From Pseudoalteromonas sp. 3D05 (GTDB taxonomy: Bacteria; Pseudomonadota; Gammaproteobacteria; Enterobacterales; Alteromonadaceae): DNA of 50,351 nucleotides. The stretch spans positions 31,147 to 81,497 of the forward strand of contig NZ_PDUS01000022.1 of assembly GCF_002723455.1 (NCBI RefSeq). Reading direction: 5' to 3'. Positions 15,460 to 24,193 of this stretch are shown piece by piece; position 1 is the first letter of the stretch; each line of letters starts with the position of its first letter. The translations under genes were made by a program, and so were the position numbers. Below the pieces are notes generated by a model. The model did not search any database, was not told the DNA's origin, and saw only the letters and a list, made by a program, of their open reading frames with translations.

Positions 15460-17382
15460 TTACTGCGACTTACGAACACGTAAGTACCACTCTGACAGCA
15501 AGCGAACTTGTTTTTGGGTGTAGCCTTTTTCGACCATGCGATTGACAAAGTCTTCATGTTTTTTCTGATCTTCAGCCGATGTTTTGGCATTAAATGAAAT
15601 AACAGGTAATAGCTCTTCGGTATTTGAGAACATTTTTTTCTCAATAACCGTTCGAAGTTTCTCATAACTTGTCCAAAGTGGATTTTTACCGTTATTGTGA
15701 GCGCGAGCTCGAAGAACAAAATTAACTATCTCGTTTCTAAAATCTTTGGGATTAGAGATCCCCGCAGGTTTTTCAATTTTTTCAAGCTCCGCATTAAGTG
15801 CTTCGCGATTAAATAACTGGCCGGTATCTGGGTCGCGATATTCTTGGTCTTGAATCCAAAAATCGGCATAGGTAACGTAGCGGTCAAATATGTTTTGTCC
15901 ATATTCAGAGTAAGACTCAAGGTAAGCGGTTTGTAACTCTTTGCCTATAAATTCAACGTATTGAGGTATCAAATAGCCTTTCAAATGGCTTAAATAACGC
16001 TCCTCTACATCAGCCGAGAATTGCTCTCGCTCTATCTGTTGTTCCAATACATAAAATAAATGTACAGGGTTAGCTGCAACTTCAAGCGTGTCAAAGTTAA
16101 ATACGCGGGACAAAATTTTAAAGGCGAAACGGGTTGATAGTCCAGTCATCCCCTCATCAACCCCCGCATAGTCACGGTATTCTTGATACGACTTTGCCTT
16201 GGGATCAGTATCTTTCAAAGTCTCCCCATCATAAACACGCATTTTAGAATAGATGCTGGAATTTTCTGGGTCTTTTAGGCGTGATAGGGTGGTAAACTTG
16301 GCGAGAGTTTCAAGCGTCCCTGGTGCACATGGCGCATTATACAACTCGCTGTGTTCAAGTAATTTATCATAAATTTTAATTTCTTCAGACACACGTAGGC
16401 AGTAAGGTACTTTTACTATGTAGACACGATCTAGAAACGCTTCATTGTTTTTATTATTTTTAAATGTTTGCCATTCAGATTCATTCGAGTGAGCTAAAAT
16501 CATACCATTGAAGGGCAGAGCACTGATGCCTTCGGTGCCGTTGTAATTACCTTCTTGGGTCGCTGTTAGTAGAGGGTGCAGCACTTTGATAGGCGCTTTA
16601 AACATCTCAACAAACTCCATTAACCCTTGATTCGCGAGACACAATGAGCCCGAATAAGCGTAAGCATCAGGATCGCTTTGGGCAAAATGCTCAAGTTGAC
16701 GAATATCTACTTTACCAACCAGTGCAGAAATATCTTGATTGTTTTCATCGCCGGGCTCAGTTTTTGCAATTGCAATTTGATTTAAAATTGAAGGGTAGCG
16801 TTTCACTACTTTAAACTGACTTATATCACCATTAAATTCATGTAGGCGTTTAGTTGCCCATGGCGACATGATTGTTTTTAAGTAACGCGGTTTAATGCCA
16901 TATTCTTTTTCAAGTACGCCTGCATCTTCATTCACATCAAATAATGCTAAGGGGTGATCATTAACAGGTGAACCTTTGATTGAATAAATAGGGACTTGTT
17001 GCATTAAATATTTTAGTTTCTCTGCGATCGAAGATTTACCACCGCCAACAGGCCCAAGTAGGTAGAGTACTTGTTTACACTCTTCGAGACCTTGCGCAGC
17101 ATGTTTTAGGTAAGAAACGATTTGCTCAATGGCGTCTTCCATTCCATAAAAGTCATTAAACGCGGGATACCGGGCTACAACACGGTTTGAAAATAGTCTA
17201 CTCAGTCGCGCGTCTGTAGACGTATCAATCATTTGTGGTTCACCAATTGCCATTAGTAATCGTTCCGGGGCACTGGCATAGGCAGACTTATCGGTTTTAC
17301 AAATTTCTAAGAATTCAGCAATGCTGTATTCTTCTTCTTGTGCCGCTTCGTAGCGTGCTTGGTAATGCTCAAAAATACTCAT
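15460..17382 (-). CDS. yeaG: PrkA serine protein kinase (YeaG)
   Basis: A 640-residue PrkA-family kinase with an N-terminal AAA+ domain. Walker A is GPVGGGKS (110-117), and a C-terminal region related to distant serine kinases follows. ATG at 17382 is chosen because GGAGGT sits four bases upstream; an in-frame TTG four codons earlier overlaps that site. E. coli YeaG (644) is almost identical in size. It heads a three-gene operon with YeaH and SpoVR. About 250 bases of AT-rich non-coding sequence lie upstream and must hold the promoter; I could not pick out a convincing -10/-35 pair. Confidence 0.95.
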   Translation of the reverse strand: MSIFEHYQARYEAAQEEEYSIAEFLEICKTDKSAYASAPERLLMAIGEPQMIDTSTDARLSRLFSNRVVARYPAFNDFYGMEDAIEQIVSYLKHAAQGLEECKQVLYLLGPVGGGKSSIAEKLKYLMQQVPIYSIKGSPVNDHPLALFDVNEDAGVLEKEYGIKPRYLKTIMSPWATKRLHEFNGDISQFKVVKRYPSILNQIAIAKTEPGDENNQDISALVGKVDIRQLEHFAQSDPDAYAYSGSLCLANQGLMEFVEMFKAPIKVLHPLLTATQEGNYNGTEGISALPFNGMILAHSNESEWQTFKNNKNNEAFLDRVYIVKVPYCLRVSEEIKIYDKLLEHSELYNAPCAPGTLETLAKFTTLSRLKDPENSSIYSKMRVYDGETLKDTDPKAKSYQEYRDYAGVDEGMTGLSTRFAFKILSRVFNFDTLEVAANPVHLFYVLEQQIEREQFSADVEERYLSHLKGYLIPQYVEFIGKELQTAYLESYSEYGQNIFDRYVTYADFWIQDQEYRDPDTGQLFNREALNAELEKIEKPAGISNPKDFRNEIVNFVLRARAHNNGKNPLWTSYEKLRTVIEKKMFSNTEELLPVISFNAKTSAEDQKKHEDFVNRMVEKGYTQKQVRLLSEWYLRVRKSQ

Positions 17383-17635
17383 GAAGACCTCCAAAAAACC
17401 TGCTTAAACTAGGTGCTGAATTATTAAAAGTAAGCAAAGGCTATTTAAAGCTTAGTCATGAATTTGGATTTTTGTGCAATAAAATTAAAAATTTATCTTA
17501 GGGTTTTATGAGGACTTATTTCAAACGATTACTTTCAATACACCTTGTTGCTTACCTTGCGTGGGTACGGCGTTCAAATAGAGGAAATATATTTTTAAGG
17601 AGGGTGGTCAATATTACAAAGCAATTTTTAATAAC

Positions 17636-17660
17636 AAAAAAAGGTGCCGAAGCACCTTTT
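17636..17660 (-). terminator. sodB terminator
   Basis: Read on the minus strand: AAAAGGTGC, TTCG tetraloop, GCACC, then a run of seven T. The stem bases are at 17643-17656. Confidence 0.88.
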
Positions 17661-17690
17661 CTATTAGTAAACTCTAAATAGGTTACTAAA

Positions 17691-18272
17691 TTACGCGAAG
17701 TTTGCGTTTGCGAATTCCCAGTTAACTAGAGACCAGAAACCTTTAAGGTAATCAGGACGCACGTTACGGTAATCGATGTAGTATGCGTGTTCCCATAAAT
17801 CAACAGTAAGAACAGGCGTAACGCCTTCATCAGTTAGTGGTGTAGCAGCATTAGACGTATTAACGATGTCTAGTGAACCATCTGCTAATTTAACTAACCA
17901 CGTCCAGCTTGAACCAAAGTTATTTACTGCTTTATCATTTAATGCATCTTTAAACGCATCGAAAGAGCCCCACTTAGCATTGATCGCGTCAGCGATTGCG
18001 CCAGTTGGTTCGCCGCCACCGTTCGGAGAAAGGCTGTTCCAGTAGAAAGTGTGGTTCCAGATTTGAGCTGCGTTGTTAAATACGCCGCCCTCTGAAGAAC
18101 AAACGATCTCTTCAAGTGTTTTGCCTTCAAATTCAGTGCCAGGGATCAAACCATTTAATTTAACAACATAAGTGTTGTGGTGTTTGCCGTGGTGAAACTC
18201 TAGTGTTTCTTTTGAGATGTGTGGCTCAAGTGCATCAATTGCATATGGTAGTGACGGTAGTTCAAATGACAT
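17691..18272 (-). CDS. sodB: Iron superoxide dismutase
   Basis: A 193-residue cytoplasmic Fe-type superoxide dismutase, the same length as E. coli SodB. Metal ligands are visible: His near 27 (LEFHHGKHH), His near 74 (WNHTFYW), and Asp and His in VDLWEHAYYIDY. The Gln in NNAAQIWN is the iron-type signature. ATG 18272 (MSFELPSLPYA) is chosen; the in-frame ATG four codons earlier belongs to the ribosome site (ATGGAGAT). It diverges from grxD, sharing a 275-base control region with two palindromes, one resembling an IscR site. Confidence 0.97.
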   Translation of the reverse strand: MSFELPSLPYAIDALEPHISKETLEFHHGKHHNTYVVKLNGLIPGTEFEGKTLEEIVCSSEGGVFNNAAQIWNHTFYWNSLSPNGGGEPTGAIADAINAKWGSFDAFKDALNDKAVNNFGSSWTWLVKLADGSLDIVNTSNAATPLTDEGVTPVLTVDLWEHAYYIDYRNVRPDYLKGFWSLVNWEFANANFA

Positions 18273-18357
18273 TTTTATCTCCATCTTCTTTTGGTTGATA
18301 GTCCGTTTGGTAATACGTAATGCCTGCTTGAACAGACCACTTATCTATACCAAACAG

Positions 18358-18378
18358 AATTATAGTGTTACTATAATT
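18358..18378. promoter_or_regulatory. 21-bp palindrome in the sodB-grxD control region
   Basis: Perfect 9-bp arms AATTATAGT and ACTATAATT around GTT. TATAAT-like hexamers occur on both strands inside it (minus strand 18364-18359, plus strand 18372-18377), so it may be a bidirectional promoter core or a regulator site. No specific regulator is recognised. Confidence 0.45.
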
Positions 18379-18400
18379 GTTGAGTATTTTACTCAAGTTT
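18376..18400. promoter_or_regulatory. IscR type-1-like operator
   Basis: Core palindrome TTGAGTATTTTACTCAA (18380-18396). Read on the minus strand over 25 bases it fits the IscR type-1 consensus (ATASYYGACTRWWWYAGTC and its mirror) at about 21 positions; misses include the C/G swaps in both half sites. It lies just upstream of a minus-strand -10 candidate for sodB. Both neighbours depend on iron or Fe-S status, which fits IscR, but this remains a prediction. Confidence 0.45.
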
Positions 18401-18405
18401 TAGCA

Positions 18406-18431
18406 AACAGCAATGCAAAACAGCAATGCAA
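18406..18431. repeat. Tandem 13-bp direct repeat
   Basis: AACAGCAATGCAA occurs twice head to tail (18406-18418, 18419-18431), followed by a partial ATGCAAG. It could be a replication-slippage product or a regulator site. Confidence 0.7.
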
Positions 18432-18547
18432 ATGCAAGACTATTTCGATTGCGGCTTTATTTGCCCATTTTAAGATACATATATGAGGCTTAATGAAAAT
18501 TTTTCAAGCCATGAATATGTTCAGCTATCGTCACTTTGAGGTTGTAG

Positions 18548-18886
18548 ATGGAAACCATTGATAAAATTAAACAGCAGATTTCAGAAAATCCAATTATCCT
18601 TTATATGAAAGGCTCACCTAAATTACCAAATTGTGGTTTTTCTTCACAGGCGTCTCAAGCTCTAATGTCTTGTGGCGAACCGTTTGCGTATGTTGATATT
18701 TTACTAAATCCAGACATCCGTGCTGAACTTCCAGCTTATGCTAACTGGCCAACATTCCCACAGCTTTGGATTGAAGGTGAGTTGATTGGTGGTTGCGATA
18801 TCATCATCGAAATGTTCCAGCGTGGTGAGTTACAACCATTGATTACTGAAACAGCAGCAAAGTTCAAAGAAGCTGACGCTGAGTAA
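18548..18886 (+). CDS. grxD: Monothiol glutaredoxin Grx4
   Basis: A 112-residue monothiol glutaredoxin. The active site is CGFS (29-32) after KGSPKLPN, the signature of Grx4/Grx5 proteins, which bind and transfer a glutathione-ligated 2Fe-2S cluster rather than act as classical reductants. The glutathione-site segment WPTFPQLWIEGELIGGCDI is present. GAGG lies seven bases before the ATG. It is divergent from sodB, a pairing found in many gammaproteobacteria. Identity is secure. Confidence 0.97.
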   Translation: METIDKIKQQISENPIILYMKGSPKLPNCGFSSQASQALMSCGEPFAYVDILLNPDIRAELPAYANWPTFPQLWIEGELIGGCDIIIEMFQRGELQPLITETAAKFKEADAE

Positions 18887-18910
18887 TCCTGATTGCCAGT
18901 TAGAATGTTT

Positions 18911-18936
18911 AAAAGCCGCTGTTTAGCGGCTTTTTT
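18911..18936. terminator. Bidirectional terminator, grxD and sensor kinase
   Basis: AAAAGCCGCT (18911-18920), loop GTTT, AGCGGC (18925-18930), six T. The T-run touches the stop codon of the minus-strand kinase gene at 18935, whose transcript can use the A-run. Confidence 0.88.
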
Positions 18937-20254
18937 ATTGGGTGTTATTAGGCAGTATTATGTGTACGCTTAACCCGCCTGTAGCTTGATTATGCAAACT
19001 TATCTGCCCATGGTGTGCTTCAACGATTTCTCTGCATAATGCGAGCCCTAAACCACTACCGCTTGATTTTGTTGAATAAAAAGGGATCAGTGCATTGGCC
19101 ATCACTTGCTCACTCATTCCTTTGCCTTGGTCACTTACGATAATTCGGGTATTGTTATTATCTTGTGCTAGTGTGATTGTAATATGCTCAGCTTTAGAGC
19201 CCGATTCATGCGCATTCTTCAACAGGTTAATTAGTAATTGTTCAATCTGAGTTTGATCTGCAAACGTTGTTACTGCGGTTTGCTCTGATAAATTAAATGA
19301 CCATTGATTTTGTAGTTGCAAGAATAATGTTGGCCAATTTATTTTAGAAAGCTGTGGTGTGGGGAGTTTGGCAAACTTACCGTAACCTTGAACAAATTCG
19401 TTTAAGTGTTTAATACGCTCTTCAATGGTTGAAAATACGCGGCTTAGTCTTGGCTCATCGACTTTCGCACTGAGAATTTTTCCGCTGTGTAACATGGATG
19501 ACATAGGCCCGAGTGAATTATTGAGCTCGTGGCTGATTATACGTATCACTTTTTTCCAGACTTCCACTTCTTGGCGGCTTAGTTCGCGAGTTAATTGTTT
19601 AAATACATATAAAGTATGAAACTGATTATTGAGTAACAGTTTGCCAGTGGCTAAATGCCACGTTTGCGATTCTTGTTGTTGATTATCCAGGGTAAATAAA
19701 CCGTCAACTTCGCGCTCAAGGGCATTAATTAGCTGTGGATGGGCATTGGCAAATAGCGCCGAAAACTGACTGCCTTCAAGTGACGTTTTAGCATTGAGTA
19801 AGTCTCTGGCGCTGTGGTTACTGTAAACGATAAAGCCTTGGTCGTTTTTTAAAATAACCGCTTGCGGTGAGCTTTGTAGCACTTTATCTAGCATCAATTC
19901 ACGTTGATAAATCCATTGTTTCTCTTGGCGCAGTTGTTTTGCTGTTTGATTATAAAGTTCGCATAATCTCCCAATTTCATTGTTTTCATCATAGGCAAGT
20001 AATGATGAAAGTTCCCCATCTTTAAAATTAAGCAATCCTGTCTCTAATGAATGTATTCCTTGCATTAGTGGATTAACCAACCGCAGTGATAAGTAGCTGG
20101 TTATCAGTACAGAAAAAACACTGAAAGCAAGAGCCAGCTGCCATGAAAGATCTGTAATCCAACTAATTAGCAAAATTGGGACGAGTGCGGCAACAACACT
20201 TATAAAAAGCAAACCATAGCGAATACTCATAAATCGATTGTTAATATTCATCAA
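18935..20254 (-). CDS. NtrY-like sensor histidine kinase
   Basis: A 439-residue inner-membrane kinase. Two adjacent membrane spans (about 14-32 and 38-58) leave almost no periplasmic loop, so it probably senses within the membrane or the cytoplasm. A HAMP-like segment (60-115) and a PAS-like domain (120-215) follow. The HisKA box is RIISHELNNSLGP with phospho-accepting His242, in the NtrB/NtrY style. ATPase motifs are LINLLKNAHESGS, DQGKGMS and GSGLGLALC. Its start overlaps the end of the sigma-54 regulator gene by four bases, so the two form a cognate pair in one transcript. Confidence 0.9.
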   Translation of the reverse strand: MMNINNRFMSIRYGLLFISVVAALVPILLISWITDLSWQLALAFSVFSVLITSYLSLRLVNPLMQGIHSLETGLLNFKDGELSSLLAYDENNEIGRLCELYNQTAKQLRQEKQWIYQRELMLDKVLQSSPQAVILKNDQGFIVYSNHSARDLLNAKTSLEGSQFSALFANAHPQLINALEREVDGLFTLDNQQQESQTWHLATGKLLLNNQFHTLYVFKQLTRELSRQEVEVWKKVIRIISHELNNSLGPMSSMLHSGKILSAKVDEPRLSRVFSTIEERIKHLNEFVQGYGKFAKLPTPQLSKINWPTLFLQLQNQWSFNLSEQTAVTTFADQTQIEQLLINLLKNAHESGSKAEHITITLAQDNNNTRIIVSDQGKGMSEQVMANALIPFYSTKSSGSGLGLALCREIVEAHHGQISLHNQATGGLSVHIILPNNTQ

Positions 20255-21579
20255 TAATCAATCTCAAATTTTTGCAAACGTCTATACAGTGCTTGCCGAC
20301 TCATACCAAATTGCCTCGCAACCTTTGCAATTACTCCTTGATGTAGGTGCATGGCCTGCTCTATATCGTGTTTTGTCACCTCAGTTTTAGTGCTCAAATT
20401 ATTCATTTTGGGTGTTTGTAATGCAAAATCAGCCAAAGTAATAATACCTGATGAGTTTAATACGGCCGCGCGTTTACATGCATTTTCTAGTTCACGAACA
20501 TTGCCAGGCCAACTGTGGGTTAATAATGCTTGCTCTGTTTCAATGCTAAGCTCTCTATTGTTCAAAAAGTGATTTGCTAGTACCAAGATGTCATCTGGAC
20601 GCTCAGCAAGAGCGGGTAAATTTAACTCAATGACATTCAGGCGATAGTATAAATCTTCTCTAAATTTACCCAGCTTAATAGCGTTTGCCAAATTTTCGTT
20701 GGTTGCTGAAATAACTCGCACATTAACTTTTCGTGTTTGAGTCGAACCGAGTCGTTCAAATTCACCCGTTTGTAAAACGCGTAGCAACTTCATTTGCCCT
20801 GACAGAGGTAGATTGCCAATCTCATCTAAAAACAATGTTCCCCCATCAGCTGCCTCAAAGCGGCCAATACGTTGTTTGGTTATTCCTGTGTATGCACCAG
20901 CTTCGGCGCCAAATAATTCTGCTTCAATTAATTCACTGGGCAGGGCACCGGCGTTTACTGTTATAAAGGGGTGATCGTGCAATAAAGAATTGGCTTGAAT
21001 TATATGTGCTATTCGCTCTTTACCGCTGCCATTGGGGCCTGTTATGAGCACTGAAACATCCGACTTAGCTACTTGGATGGCCATTGTGAGAATATTTTCC
21101 ATGGCCGTACTTTTGTAAACTAACCCGACGAGTTCTGCATTGTTTATACTTTTATCACGTTCTTGTTGATGACGCTTATAAATTGCGTTTTGTTGTTTTG
21201 CCTGACCAAGTTCGATCAAGTTACTGACACACGTTAGCAGCTTTGTATCATCCCATGGTTTGGGTAGGTAATCTGCGGCACCTGCTTTAACAAGCTCTAT
21301 GGCTACTTCAAGCTCTGTCCATGCAGTGATCAAAATAATGGGTAAGTGTGGATTGAGTTGCCTTAATTGATAAAAAAGCGCTTTACCTTCTTCACCAGAG
21401 GTTGTGTCTGCAGTGAAGTTCATATCTTGGATGACCAACGCAATACGTTGATATTGCACCACTTGAATGGCCTCAAATGGATTAGTGGCAGTCACAACAG
21501 CAAAGTCATGAATTTCCAGTAGTAATGATAGCGCCTCTAAAACAGCGGGGTTATCATCAACGATAAGTATTTTTTCCAT
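20251..21579 (-). CDS. Sigma-54-dependent response regulator (NtrC family)
   Basis: A 442-residue activator: receiver domain with D8, D9 and phosphoacceptor D52 in LVIQDMNF; AAA+ domain with Walker A GPNGSGKE (181-188), the sigma-54 loop reading GAYTGI (228-233), Walker B GGTLFLDE (246-253) and R-finger region; C-terminal Fis-type helix-turn-helix (VIAKVARQFGMSRQALYRRLQ). The loop normally ends GAFTGA; Tyr is tolerated, the final Ile is unusual. Start is ATG 21579 (MEKILIVDDN); the frame is open upstream but those codons have no family counterpart. It follows the exporter genes, and its likely binding sites are the palindromes at 26403-26437. Confidence 0.93.
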   Translation of the reverse strand: MEKILIVDDNPAVLEALSLLLEIHDFAVVTATNPFEAIQVVQYQRIALVIQDMNFTADTTSGEEGKALFYQLRQLNPHLPIILITAWTELEVAIELVKAGAADYLPKPWDDTKLLTCVSNLIELGQAKQQNAIYKRHQQERDKSINNAELVGLVYKSTAMENILTMAIQVAKSDVSVLITGPNGSGKERIAHIIQANSLLHDHPFITVNAGALPSELIEAELFGAEAGAYTGITKQRIGRFEAADGGTLFLDEIGNLPLSGQMKLLRVLQTGEFERLGSTQTRKVNVRVISATNENLANAIKLGKFREDLYYRLNVIELNLPALAERPDDILVLANHFLNNRELSIETEQALLTHSWPGNVRELENACKRAAVLNSSGIITLADFALQTPKMNNLSTKTEVTKHDIEQAMHLHQGVIAKVARQFGMSRQALYRRLQKFEIDY

Positions 21580-21661
21580 GAGAATATAATCGCTGTTTTT
21601 ATTATCTTTATTTAAAATGCTACACGGTATTAAACCAGTGTAGCATAGGTTGGGAATGGCT

Positions 21662-22867
21662 TTATATGGTTCGCGTAGCAATGCTAGGGGATATATTCGC
21701 CGCACGTCTGGCTGGACCAAATACTGCTAGCAAACTCATTACAAACACCATAATTGCGGTGCCTACTATATAACTTGTTGGTAATGCAGCAATTGAAAAA
21801 TGTTGCATGAGCAATTGGCCAAGTAATAAGGCTGCGATACAACCTAATATTAAACCAAAGCTACAGATCATGGCGTTTTCAACTAAAAAATAGCTAATGA
21901 TGGCAGATTTTCTCGCGCCCAATGCACGACGGGTACCAATTTGTTTAGTCCGCTTACTGATATTAAATAAAGTTAAGCCGAATATACCCAGAGCAGTTAC
22001 CAGTACTAATATAGTGATGAGCACAATTAACATACGCATCATTAAGGTGTCTTGCGCCATGTAACTTTCTTTGGCTTCATCTAAACCTCGGACTCTTACA
22101 ATTACGCGTTTGTCATAGTTTTTTAGCATCTCATCTTCAATTGTACTCGTTAATTTTGCGCGTTGGCTGGCATCAGTACGAACGATAAAGTTACCTGAAA
22201 TATTTGGGTTGATGTAAGGGATTAAAGCAACACTATCAGGGCGGCTATCTTTGAGCCAAGGGCCTTTAGTTTTTTTGATAATACCCACTATTTTAAGAGC
22301 AATATCACCTAAATATACGGTTTTACCTAAAGCATCTGCATCAGGAAATAACTCATCGGCTAGTACTTGGGTAATGATAGTTACATTAGCACGTTGCTCA
22401 TTATTATCAGTTACAATAACTTCACTTTCGTTGAAGTTTCGTCCAGCAGCAAGTTCAAGTCCTAATGTATTTAAAGCATGGTCATCAGTAAAAAAATAGG
22501 ACGTTCTGGCTGAAAGCCCGGGTTCAGGAGCTGGGTTAATACTAAAGTCAGACGCACTGCCACTCCCTGAAAGCGGTGTATTACTAATATAAGCAGCATC
22601 AATTACGCCAGGTAACCTACGTAACATTGCTTCGTCCAACTCAAACTGCTGGTGGCTAGAAACATCATCACCAAATAACATGACGTGGAATGAAAATATT
22701 TCGTCTTCAGGGTAGCCTGTTTCTTGACTTAAATAGCTCACTTTATCTTCAATTATAAATGCAGCATTACTGACAATCGCGGTGGTGATAGCAATTTGAA
22801 GTAATAGCAATAAGGCGCCTATTTTTGAGCGACATAACGCGTGAAAAATTGGTTTTATCTCTAACAT
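21662..22867 (-). CDS. MacB/FtsX-type ABC permease (second)
   Basis: A 401-residue permease with the MacB topology: one N-terminal span (about 15-35), a large periplasmic domain, and three C-terminal spans, the first from near residue 278 (LIVLITILVLVTALGIFGLTL). The FtsX signature is seen as RRALGARKSAIISYFLVENA. It follows the other permease by nine bases, with AGGGG as ribosome site. Two permeases with one ATPase (24194) and one fusion protein (24942) make a tripartite exporter. The family moves peptides, lipoproteins or antibiotics by a mechanotransmission mechanism; this substrate is unknown. Confidence 0.9.
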   Translation of the reverse strand: MLEIKPIFHALCRSKIGALLLLLQIAITTAIVSNAAFIIEDKVSYLSQETGYPEDEIFSFHVMLFGDDVSSHQQFELDEAMLRRLPGVIDAAYISNTPLSGSGSASDFSINPAPEPGLSARTSYFFTDDHALNTLGLELAAGRNFNESEVIVTDNNEQRANVTIITQVLADELFPDADALGKTVYLGDIALKIVGIIKKTKGPWLKDSRPDSVALIPYINPNISGNFIVRTDASQRAKLTSTIEDEMLKNYDKRVIVRVRGLDEAKESYMAQDTLMMRMLIVLITILVLVTALGIFGLTLFNISKRTKQIGTRRALGARKSAIISYFLVENAMICSFGLILGCIAALLLGQLLMQHFSIAALPTSYIVGTAIMVFVMSLLAVFGPARRAANISPSIATRTI

Positions 22868-22876
22868 AATTTGCCC

Positions 22877-24190
22877 CTATTGGCTCTTTAGGTAAATTGC
22901 AGGGTTGGTTTTACAAACTAACCAAGCAGGGTAGAGCCCGGCTAAGATGCAGGTTGTAATTGCAATAATGGGTGCACTGAGTAACATAGTGATATCCATA
23001 GTGGCGATTGATGAGTAGTAATCATAGCTTTGACGAACACCCCACAGCCCTAATTGTGCAAGTACGATACCGATTAAGCCACCGAAACATCCGAGCATTG
23101 CAACTTCAACAAGGTGCTGTAAAAATACTTGCCGTTTACTAGCCCCTAAAGCGCGGCGTACACCGACTTCAGGCGCGCGACGTAAAAATTTTGCTAACAA
23201 TAAGCCAAGAATATTGGCTAAACAGACGGCTAAAAACATAAAACTTAATGCGACCAAGATTTTATTGTCTTCACTGATTACATTGTTGTATTCCATCCAT
23301 TGGTTAACATCGCGTAAGCTGTAAATAAGCTCTTTGCGATTGAAACGGCCACGCTTTTGTTGCTCTTCCATATAGGCCATTAAAAAGGTTTCATAGTCTT
23401 GTTTTTGCTGTGCGTTGTTTAATTCCACCCAAAATTGAACCCATACCATTTCTGACTGTAGCTTCGCTTTAAAGCTTCTAACGTCTTCATGTTTCCAGCC
23501 ATTGGTATTACCCCAGTTGCCAAATTCTCTCGCTTCAACAAGGCTAAATGGTAAAAACATGCTCTCAGGCTCGTTAAAGGCTCCATTATTTAAATCGTAG
23601 TATTTAACGACTAAAGGCCAGTTCTTTGTTACGCCAATAACTTCATAGCTTTCGTTATCAAGGTAAATGATATTGCCGACAGAATTTTCACCAGCGAATA
23701 GCCTTTCGTTCAACTCTTCACTTATGACAACGACAGGAGCTGCATTTTCTTCTTGCTGTTGCGACCACTTATTGCCATATAAGAACTCAAGCTGAAACAT
23801 GTCAAAAAATTCAGGTGTGGTCATCCGCGCACTTTTGCTAAAAGGCTTAACGGTGTCTGAGTCGGTATAGATAGAAAAGCCACTACGCACCATACTCAAG
23901 CGGTTACCTTCAGTATTAGCACGATATAAGTTGGTCGCATCTTTGTATGTCAACTGCAGTGGTAAATTATCTTTTGTCCACCATGTGTTGCCATCATCCA
24001 TTATTTGCATTTGAACACTAAACAGCTGGCTGCTTTTACTAGGGATTGGGTCGCTCGCCATCATGTGATAAACACTGAGGCTTGTCATGGTGACACCAAT
24101 GCCAATAGCAATTGCTAACACCATCAAACTGCTGACCAATGGCGTACGTTTAAAACTACGCCAACTTAAATCAAAGTAATGTAATAGCAT
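22877..24190 (-). CDS. MacB/FtsX-type ABC permease (first)
   Basis: A 437-residue permease of the same fold as its downstream neighbour: an N-terminal span (about 15-38), a periplasmic MacB_PCD-like domain to about 310, and three C-terminal spans. The family motif is GVRRALGASKRQVFLQHLVE (about 344-363). The two permeases differ in sequence, so they probably work as a heterodimer. It starts three bases after the ATPase stop, with GGAG upstream, so translation is likely coupled. Confidence 0.9.
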   Translation of the reverse strand: MLLHYFDLSWRSFKRTPLVSSLMVLAIAIGIGVTMTSLSVYHMMASDPIPSKSSQLFSVQMQIMDDGNTWWTKDNLPLQLTYKDATNLYRANTEGNRLSMVRSGFSIYTDSDTVKPFSKSARMTTPEFFDMFQLEFLYGNKWSQQQEENAAPVVVISEELNERLFAGENSVGNIIYLDNESYEVIGVTKNWPLVVKYYDLNNGAFNEPESMFLPFSLVEAREFGNWGNTNGWKHEDVRSFKAKLQSEMVWVQFWVELNNAQQKQDYETFLMAYMEEQQKRGRFNRKELIYSLRDVNQWMEYNNVISEDNKILVALSFMFLAVCLANILGLLLAKFLRRAPEVGVRRALGASKRQVFLQHLVEVAMLGCFGGLIGIVLAQLGLWGVRQSYDYYSSIATMDITMLLSAPIIAITTCILAGLYPAWLVCKTNPAIYLKSQ

Positions 24191-24193
24191 GGC

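Noticed and set aside
17598..17675. GTG ORF of about 25 codons behind an AGGAGGG sequence, upstream of the sodB terminator
   Set aside because: It runs through the sodB terminator hairpin and has no conserved features; the purine-rich run is probably chance.
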